Origin: Bacteroidota bacterium
GTDB taxonomy: Bacteria; Bacteroidota; Ignavibacteria; Kapaibacteriales; UBA2268
Direction of reading: 5' to 3'
DNA length: 13,137 bases
Assembly (NCBI GenBank): GCA_022708005.1
Contig: JAKIZN010000016.1
Coordinates: 1 to 13,137 of the forward strand
The notes beneath the pieces were generated by a model. The model searched no databases and was not told the origin of the DNA. It saw only the letters and a program-made list of their open reading frames with translations. Below, piece by piece: positions 5,706 to 11,910 of this stretch (its first letter is position 1; every line of letters starts with the position of its first letter). A program made the position numbers and the translations under genes.

Positions 5706-7685
5706 TTGTTATCCGATGAAAAAAAATATTACTCGAGAAGTTTGCTGATGCTCAGCGTGGCAGCAGTAGTCTCTGTGGTTGCAATAATATCGCTCGGTAT
5801 ATTCGCACTCACCCATGGCGAGCAAAGCGATAAATTTATAGATAGCGCCAACGTTGCAGAGCAAACTAGCATAACGTTCAAGCTATTTTCAGAAACGGCA
5901 TATAGCAACACTGCCGATAATTATTCCAAAGTATCGGCAGCAATAAAGAAGCAGCTAAAATCAGAGCGGGGATTTCAATTAGTCCCAGATATTAGCCTTG
6001 TCGATGACGATACTCCCTCGCATTTATATTTTGCAGGCGCCGAAGTCGGCAGCGAAGCGGAACACAGCCAAACAAGCCTTTCGGAACGCTTTAAATTAGA
6101 CGCTAATACAAAAGTTATGATATACAAGCGGCTCGACCTGCAAGGCAATATGCAGCTTGCTTGGCATTCGCTTTATGAGCTTCCAACTGGATTTCGCTTA
6201 AAATTCATTCCCAGCGCGCTACAAGGTGGCCAAAAAAGCCGACTTATCGAAAATATATTTCGCGGACAAAGCTATACAACAGTGCAAAGTTTAAACGGCA
6301 CACTTTATTCAATTACATTCGAGCAACTTACAAACAAAAAAGGCGTTGTTATCGGTATGATAGCAATTTTGACAAAACTTAATGGCGTGCTTGACTTCGA
6401 TTTTCTGAAACTCTCTAAAAAATATTATATATTAGATAAAGTTACTGGGCAAGTAATATTTCCTGAAGCACAGGACAGCAAGTATAGCAAATCAGAATAC
6501 CGCTGGATAGATAGCTTACGGCAGGCAAGCGGCGATGGCGACTTCGCTTTTATAAAAGCTGACTGCGGACGAGTTGCCGTAAGCGACAGCAGACTAAACT
6601 GGATCATGTTCACCGAGCTGCCAACTTCGCGAAAAACTACTCAATCTGAACTACAGATAAATGCCGTCAAGATGGTTGCGGCGTCTGGCTTTCTTGTGCT
6701 AATAGTTGTTATTTTTATAGCAATATTTTTATCGGATAGATTTACAAAGAAAGCCGATTTTAAGGAAGCCTATCTGAACGATGTGATTAGCAATATAATA
6801 TTTCGGCGATATTCTGAAAATACAAATGATTTTATAGAAAGAGCATTCAAGCAAAAAGAGCGAGATAGCTTTTGCACCAGCCATGTTTTCAATATGTTGC
6901 AAAAAATCAACTCAAAAATGTCCGATTTGGAGCAGGACAACAGCGACTTGCACGACATTTTGCACAGCAAACTGAAAAAAGCAACATCGTTAGTCGAAAA
7001 GCTCAAATTTAACAGAGACAGTGTCGATGGGGTTTTAACTGATGCTACAGGCAGTTTAGCAGAAGTTGTATCGCAAATCAACCAACTCTCTGGTGCAGTC
7101 AAAGATATTCTGACTTTGGATAACTTAAGCGAGACAATATTAGAATTAGATGCACTTTCGGGATATGAGACTATCAAAGATAAATCTCAAAATTTAAGGG
7201 CTAAGATTGCTATAATTAGTGATAAAGTAGAAAAGGCATTCTCGGAGTTGAGTGCAATCAAGAAATCGGCTGAAAACGCTTACTTGCTCTCAGTTAATTC
7301 TGCTGTATCAGCCGAAAAATCAAGCTCCAGCAAGCTATCTGTGCTGTCTTATGAAGCATCGAAAATGTCCGATAGCCTTTCTAATGCAGTAGATCAAATT
7401 TCCTATTTGCTTTCTGAAGCCAGAAATGCAGCACAATTTAGCATCTTTGATATTGAAAATATTCATAAGACGCTATCCGATAAGCCAAGCCAAGGCAGTG
7501 CCGCACAAGCAATGCTGGAATACACCCGATTCAATGAAAAAGCAATGATGCTAACTAATCAATGTACTGCGTTGAGCAATGAATGCCAAAATGTGCTAAA
7601 AACATTGGAAGCGGGCAAAAGCAATGTGGGCAAAAGTGAGGCTATTATAAGCGATTTTATGAATTTAGCTGATGGAATTGATTAA
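5706..7685 (+). CDS. MCP-like membrane receptor with Cache-type sensor and divergent signalling hairpin
   Basis: A 659-residue receptor with TM1 at about 12-35, an extracytoplasmic region (36-320), TM2 at about 321-343 and a long cytoplasmic part. The outer region looks like a double Cache sensor: MIYKRLDLQGNMQLAWHS (138-155), then GQSYTTVQSLNGTLY with KKGVVIGMIAIL (187-222), then a membrane-proximal half with YILDKVTGQVIFP (241-253) and LNWIMFTELP (297-306). No HAMP is evident. Residues 380-659 are helical and largely coiled coil. Residues 505-575 follow the MCP hairpin pattern: YLLSVNSAVSAEK (526-538) echoes LLALNAAIEAAR, and LSVLSYEASKMSDS (544-557) echoes FAVVAxEVRKLAxxS. The Ala/Arg/Gly residues of the tip are mostly replaced by Ser or Lys. 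The TTG start follows AGGTG by about 5 nt; the later M15 is possible but would lose the positive N-terminus. Ligand unknown. Confidence 0.75.
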   Translation: MLSDEKKYYSRSLLMLSVAAVVSVVAIISLGIFALTHGEQSDKFIDSANVAEQTSITFKLFSETAYSNTADNYSKVSAAIKKQLKSERGFQLVPDISLVDDDTPSHLYFAGAEVGSEAEHSQTSLSERFKLDANTKVMIYKRLDLQGNMQLAWHSLYELPTGFRLKFIPSALQGGQKSRLIENIFRGQSYTTVQSLNGTLYSITFEQLTNKKGVVIGMIAILTKLNGVLDFDFLKLSKKYYILDKVTGQVIFPEAQDSKYSKSEYRWIDSLRQASGDGDFAFIKADCGRVAVSDSRLNWIMFTELPTSRKTTQSELQINAVKMVAASGFLVLIVVIFIAIFLSDRFTKKADFKEAYLNDVISNIIFRRYSENTNDFIERAFKQKERDSFCTSHVFNMLQKINSKMSDLEQDNSDLHDILHSKLKKATSLVEKLKFNRDSVDGVLTDATGSLAEVVSQINQLSGAVKDILTLDNLSETILELDALSGYETIKDKSQNLRAKIAIISDKVEKAFSELSAIKKSAENAYLLSVNSAVSAEKSSSSKLSVLSYEASKMSDSLSNAVDQISYLLSEARNAAQFSIFDIENIHKTLSDKPSQGSAAQAMLEYTRFNEKAMMLTNQCTALSNECQNVLKTLEAGKSNVGKSEAIISDFMNLADGID

Positions 7686-7702
7686 ATTATTAAAGTTAAT
7701 TT

Positions 7703-7718
7703 ATTTTATTAATAAAAT
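7703..7718. repeat. 16-bp perfect palindrome between MCP-like and CheA-like genes
   Basis: ATTTTATT followed directly by AATAAAAT lies in the 53-nt gap between the two genes. In such AT-rich DNA it may be chance. It could be a weak operator or an mRNA stem ahead of the ribosome site of the second gene. Confidence 0.35.
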
Positions 7719-7723
7719 AGAAC

Positions 7724-7730
7724 GGCGGAG
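7724..7730 (+). promoter_or_regulatory. Ribosome binding site for the CheA-like gene
   Basis: GGCGGAG with GGAG ending 8 nt before TTG at 7739. It is a good Shine-Dalgarno that supports the TTG start over later in-frame codons. Confidence 0.6.
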
Positions 7731-7738
7731 AAGTCGAT

Positions 7739-9838
7739 TTGAGCAATAAAAATATTAATATTGATTTAACTGAAAATTTCAAAAGCACTTGCAAGAGGCA
7801 TTGCGATATTATTGAAACTTGCTTGTTAGACTTTGAAAAATATGGTATTTTAGAATTGCTCAAAAATACTGCCAACTCTATTAATCAAATTAAAATTTCA
7901 TCTAAATCTGCCGGAATCAACAACGCTGCCAAGCTCGCGACTTATATGCAAGATGTCATTAACTTTGCAATTGAAGGCAAGCTCAACCTTTATTCAAACG
8001 ATATAGACGTGCTGCTCCGAGCTAACGACCTTTTTTACGGTGTACAACAGTTTTCTGCTTCGGAAGTTTTTGATTTATTTGAATTTGAAGAAATAATAAT
8101 AGACGAAATAATTAGCGAAATCAAGGCAATTACAGCGCCCCGCAGAATCAAAAAAGCTGCCGTTCCGCAAGAAAGTTTGCAAATTCATAAGATTAAAGAA
8201 GAAGCAGACAACAAAACAATTTTGCTCGAAAAGTTCAAATATGAATTAGTAAAAAGCACGCATGCCATACAGCACAACCTTGAATCAGTGCAAGACGACA
8301 GCAGTTCAATCGATGTAGCCCCCATTTCGACTGCACTTAATACGATAAAGGGAGCAGCGATAAGCGCAGGCATAGACAAAGCGTTTAACTTAGCAGATTC
8401 TATGCAAGATTTCCTTGCCTTCACTGCAAATAATAATATCCCAATAAGTAGCTACCAAATGGATATTTTAGTTAAGTGCAATAGGCTTTTCAAAGAGATT
8501 GCGGCAAGCTCTGCCATTGCCATAATTGACAAATTCAACGATTACAGCAACTATATCGATAGCTATACTAACTTCCTGCAAAACTTCCTCGATGATTACG
8601 AACCATCAGACAAAAGAACATTATCGCGAATCGCTCAGAGCGATATTTCACTTGACGATTACGGCAACCCGCCGAGCAACCAAGAGCAAGATAAGCTATT
8701 TTATTTCGGCTATAAATCATCAAACTTAAAAGATGCTTCAAAGTATAATAGAATGCTTGAGTTGTCTGTTTCGGCTATATCTAATTTGTCGTTATTGAAA
8801 AATTCAAGAACAGCAATAAAAGAGCTAAAAGCAAATTTAAGGCAAATACAGCTCGACTCAAGCAATATCCTATATAACATCGCAGATACAGAAAAAACCG
8901 TAGAAATAGCAGCAGAAATACCCAAAAAGCTCGACGCTCTCGCAGACGAGATAGATAAATTTGCTAGATATACCATTAAAGCAACGGAGGAGGTCAGAAG
9001 CAAAGTCGGTGCGATTTACAGTAATTTATTCAATCTTCGCTCCATTGCTTTCGGCGATATAATACTCGGTCTCAGCGAATTGGCTGCCGATATTGCAAAG
9101 CATTCAAACAAAAAAGTAAAGCTAAAAATAACTGGCAGATTTGTTCGGGTGGGCATAGAGGTAGCTTCACTTTTAGAAATTGCGTTGCCACAAATTTTGA
9201 TGTATATCATAGTATCGAACATCGAAAGCGTAGCCGAAAGGCAATCAGTCGGCAAATCCGAAGTTGGCGAAATATCCATTGCAGCACAATTTGTATCGAG
9301 CAGATTACTTATCGATATAGAAGATGGTATGGGCACAGATTCAAATTTGCAAGCCATTGAGATAGAAAGTATTATCAATTTAATCAGAAACCACAAGGGT
9401 AAAATCAGCATACAATCAGAGAGCGGGACCGCCACTAAAATATCTCTAACTTTTGACTTGGATTATGTCCTGCTCAAATCTTTGCTATTCGAGTTAGAAG
9501 GCGAGCTATACGCAATACAAATGATAGATAGCGAGGGATTAGTTCGCTTGAATGGCAGCGAAGAAGCATCGAGCGAGTTTCGCAAAATTGATATTCGTCA
9601 GCTATTAGAAGTCGACGGGAAATCTTCGCCCAACAATAACTATGCAGCACTCGCAAAGCACCGCGATGCTTACTACGCAATATACTTCGATAAGTTTATT
9701 GGCGAAGCCGAGCTTGCTCCAACGTTTGAGGGCGAGCTATCGCATCAGCCTAACTATATTGTCGCTACATCGACATATAACGGGTCGCAAGTAACGATAA
9801 TTGATGCAGATAAGCTATTAGATATATTCGTTGAGTAG
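7739..9838 (+). CDS. CheA-derived protein lacking phospho-His and ATP-lid motifs (pseudokinase-like)
   Basis: A 699-residue protein with the architecture of a CheA kinase. HPt-like domain 1 is about 11-105 and HPt-like domain 2 about 165-260. They are tandem copies (shared SAGI-x2-A-x3-LA-x2-MQD pattern). A linker (270-335) follows, then P3-like helices (340-420), a P4-like core (420-575) and a CheW-like P5 (575-699, with FELEGELYAIQMIDSEGLVR at 584-603). In HPt2, NTIKG (201-205) replaces the canonical HTLKG; in HPt1, NQIKI (49-53) does. So both phospho-accepting His positions are Asn. In P4 the G1 box survives as EDGMGTD (528-534), but the N box is reduced to SN (493-494) and the lid/G2 box (GxGVGMD) is absent. 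Autophosphorylation therefore looks unlikely. It follows the MCP-like gene by 53 nt and is probably its partner. A scaffold role is inference. Confidence 0.8.
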   Translation: MSNKNINIDLTENFKSTCKRHCDIIETCLLDFEKYGILELLKNTANSINQIKISSKSAGINNAAKLATYMQDVINFAIEGKLNLYSNDIDVLLRANDLFYGVQQFSASEVFDLFEFEEIIIDEIISEIKAITAPRRIKKAAVPQESLQIHKIKEEADNKTILLEKFKYELVKSTHAIQHNLESVQDDSSSIDVAPISTALNTIKGAAISAGIDKAFNLADSMQDFLAFTANNNIPISSYQMDILVKCNRLFKEIAASSAIAIIDKFNDYSNYIDSYTNFLQNFLDDYEPSDKRTLSRIAQSDISLDDYGNPPSNQEQDKLFYFGYKSSNLKDASKYNRMLELSVSAISNLSLLKNSRTAIKELKANLRQIQLDSSNILYNIADTEKTVEIAAEIPKKLDALADEIDKFARYTIKATEEVRSKVGAIYSNLFNLRSIAFGDIILGLSELAADIAKHSNKKVKLKITGRFVRVGIEVASLLEIALPQILMYIIVSNIESVAERQSVGKSEVGEISIAAQFVSSRLLIDIEDGMGTDSNLQAIEIESIINLIRNHKGKISIQSESGTATKISLTFDLDYVLLKSLLFELEGELYAIQMIDSEGLVRLNGSEEASSEFRKIDIRQLLEVDGKSSPNNNYAALAKHRDAYYAIYFDKFIGEAELAPTFEGELSHQPNYIVATSTYNGSQVTIIDADKLLDIFVE

Positions 9839-10402
9839 CTTTATAATTTTATCGAAATTCTCTGCGTATATGATAATTCCATCTTTATGCCCCGCGAGTG
9901 CGAAAATTCCGTTTGATAATTTGCTTTCAAGGACATAATTATATGCCTCCATCGCTATTTCAACTGTACCGTAATCCGCATTGCCATTTGTCTTCAATCC
10001 AGCAGAAATTAGCAAATTCCAAATTCTTTCATTGTGGATGTGAGCGACAACGTTTACTTTTTCATTTGCTCCATATATCGCCAAATGCGTCATTGCTTCT
10101 GACGACGCGGGCAATTTTCCAGAATATTTTACGAAATTTTTAGATATATCATATCCTTCGATGCAAGCAAAATGCTCTCTGCTTAAATCTCGAATAGAGC
10201 CAGTTTTGGAGCAAGAAACAACTACTTTGCCAACAGAACTTTTTTTGCTCACGTTGCCAAAGCCGTCGCCATCAGGCAGCGCCCCGATAAACCCCATAGC
10301 ATATAAATATTGTCTCAACTTATTTAATCCGGAAATCTCATGCTCGGCAGGGAGGTTATCGGATACTTGTTTGCAATCAAATTTTATGTAGCTCTCGCCC
10401 AT
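9818..10402 (-). CDS. Class II aldolase/adducin-family protein
   Basis: A 194-residue protein of the class II (zinc) aldolase/adducin fold, the family of fuculose-phosphate aldolase, ribulose-phosphate epimerase and methylthioribulose dehydratase. The expected site is intact: GN (49-50), E102 in PASSEAMTHLAIY (98-110), H121 and H123 in VVAHIHNE (118-125), and H172 in AGHKDG (170-175). E102 would be the catalytic acid/base, and H121, H123 and H172 the metal ligands. The substrate cannot be assigned. The ATG at 10402 has GGAG 7 nt upstream. Its 3' end overlaps the CheA-like gene by 21 nt in convergent orientation, and it reads away from trkA. There is no operon partner in this window. Confidence 0.8.
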   Translation of the reverse strand: MGESYIKFDCKQVSDNLPAEHEISGLNKLRQYLYAMGFIGALPDGDGFGNVSKKSSVGKVVVSCSKTGSIRDLSREHFACIEGYDISKNFVKYSGKLPASSEAMTHLAIYGANEKVNVVAHIHNERIWNLLISAGLKTNGNADYGTVEIAMEAYNYVLESKLSNGIFALAGHKDGIIIYAENFDKIIKLLNEYI

Positions 10403-10474
10403 CGCTTTACTCCAAATCTTTTTAGCAAATTTTTAAAATTTATTTTCAATAATATAAAAATAAATTCATTAAAG

Positions 10475-10509
10475 CAAAGATAAAAACAATAATGATTTGT
10501 AAAATCAAA
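10475..10509 (-). promoter_or_regulatory. Possible promoter of the class II aldolase gene
   Basis: On the minus strand TATCTTTG (10482-10475) fits TAnnTTTG. A TTTG at 10509-10506 lies 23 nt upstream, the long end of the accepted spacing. It overlaps the trkA promoter candidate on the other strand, so the two genes may share a divergent control region. Confidence 0.35.
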
Positions 10510-10525
10510 AAAATTTATAATTTTG
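10496..10525 (+). promoter_or_regulatory. Probable trkA promoter
   Basis: TTTG (10496-10499), an 18-nt spacer, then TAATTTTG (10518-10525), an exact Bacteroidetes-type TAnnTTTG. Transcription would begin about 20 nt before the trkA ATG at 10554. A TATAAT at 10516-10521 overlaps but lacks a good -35 partner. Confidence 0.5.
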
Positions 10526-10553
10526 TAGTTTATTAACAACTATTTCTATAAAA

Positions 10554-11897
10554 ATGAATATCGCTATTGTGGGCGCCGGAAATATCGGCTACCAACTTGC
10601 TAAAAGATTTGCTACTGTCAAAGGTGATGTAGTAGTAATCGAAATTGATCCAACCAGAGCGGAGTATGCACGAGATTATCTTGATGCAATGGTCATCGAG
10701 GGCAATTGCACAAGCTATGAAGTGCTGCAAACTGCCCGCTTGGATAAAATGGACGTATTCGTTGCGCTCACCAGCAACGACGAAGCTAATATCCTATCTT
10801 GCAAAATGGCAAAAAAAATGGGAGTTGGGACTACTATTGCGAGAATTAAAAATATAGAGTACATTTCTCCCGATTTTATATTAGATTCGCAAGATATGGG
10901 CGTGGACTTACTTGTTCAGCCAGAGCAGGAAACAGCAAGAGCTATTTTAAGACTGATAAGCCTATCAAGCTCAACGGACTCTATTGAGTTTGAGAATGGC
11001 AAGATACATTTCACAGGGCTGAGACTTGACGCAAAAACAGATTTACTTCGCAAGCCGCTTGCAGAATTGGGGGTTGCTTATGGGCATTTGCCTATGCGAA
11101 TCGTTGCTATTAAACGCGGTATGCGAACTGTGATTCCTCGCGGTAGCGACTTTTTAATGAAGGGCGACCAAATTTTCTTCATTTGCCACCCAGATTATTT
11201 CGACGAAGCACTGAGGCTATTCGGCAAAGAAGATGTGAAAATCGAAGATATTATGATTATCGGCGGTGGACAAATTGCTTATTTTATCGCAAAAGAACTG
11301 CAAAAGAAACTTAACATCAAGATTTTTGAAAATAATGAGGCAAAAGCAAGCGCAATTGCCAATAAGTTAGATGATACGCTTGTGATTCAAGGCGATGGCT
11401 CGGATCTCGATATGCTTGTTCTCGAAGGCTTAACCGATATGGACGAATTTATTGCTGTTACAAGCGACGACGAAACAAACATCATCACGAGTATAATCGC
11501 CAAGCACTTAAAAGTGCCGCGGACAATAACGCTGATAAATAAAAACGAGTATTTGCCTCTTTCGGGCACGCTTGGTTTAGACGCCGTAGTCAGCAAGCAC
11601 CAAATCACAGTGAATACAATCGAAAGTTTTATCAAAAGGCAGTTAATATCTAACATTGCAGACTTGCCCGGCATTGATGCCGAAATCGTAGTTTATATTG
11701 CACGAGAGCAATCTCGCGTTTCGGGCAAGCTATTGAAAAATATTAATTTCCCGAAAAATACAATCGTTGGAGCGATTATCAATCAGGACGAAGAGCTTGT
11801 TATACCGCAAGGAGATACCCGAATAAATGTCGGAGATAAAGTGCTGGTGTTTGCAAGTTCCGAGCAAGTGCTGTCTGTCGAAAAGCTGTTCAAATGA
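10554..11897 (+). CDS. trkA: Trk potassium uptake NAD-binding regulatory protein TrkA
   Basis: Cytoplasmic regulatory subunit that gates the TrkH channel on nucleotide binding. Its 447 residues have the classic duplicated layout: RCK-N 1 (1-120), RCK-C 1 (140-222), RCK-N 2 (228-350) and RCK-C 2 (370-447). The first Rossmann site is GAGNIG (7-12) with the acidic E30 at the end of strand 2 (VVVIEID). The second is GGGQIA (237-242), whose last Gly is Ala, with E259 in IKIFEN. The LTSNDEANI (72-80) and VTSDDETNI (302-310) copies show the duplication. The ATG start is supported by the promoter candidate just upstream; no clear Shine-Dalgarno is present. trkH follows after 13 nt, so the two are cotranscribed. 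Confidence 0.95.
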   Translation: MNIAIVGAGNIGYQLAKRFATVKGDVVVIEIDPTRAEYARDYLDAMVIEGNCTSYEVLQTARLDKMDVFVALTSNDEANILSCKMAKKMGVGTTIARIKNIEYISPDFILDSQDMGVDLLVQPEQETARAILRLISLSSSTDSIEFENGKIHFTGLRLDAKTDLLRKPLAELGVAYGHLPMRIVAIKRGMRTVIPRGSDFLMKGDQIFFICHPDYFDEALRLFGKEDVKIEDIMIIGGGQIAYFIAKELQKKLNIKIFENNEAKASAIANKLDDTLVIQGDGSDLDMLVLEGLTDMDEFIAVTSDDETNIITSIIAKHLKVPRTITLINKNEYLPLSGTLGLDAVVSKHQITVNTIESFIKRQLISNIADLPGIDAEIVVYIAREQSRVSGKLLKNINFPKNTIVGAIINQDEELVIPQGDTRINVGDKVLVFASSEQVLSVEKLFK

Positions 11898-11910
11898 CAC
11901 AAGAAAATAA

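Noticed and set aside
7613..7640. Short direct repeat GGGCAAAAG near the end of the MCP-like gene
   Set aside because: Two copies of 9 nt, 18 nt apart, in coding DNA are too short to mean more than local codon repetition.
9016..9435. 139-codon antisense open frame under the CheA-like gene
   Set aside because: The plus strand carries recognisable P4-like sequence; the antisense frame is Ser/Ile-rich shadow coding.
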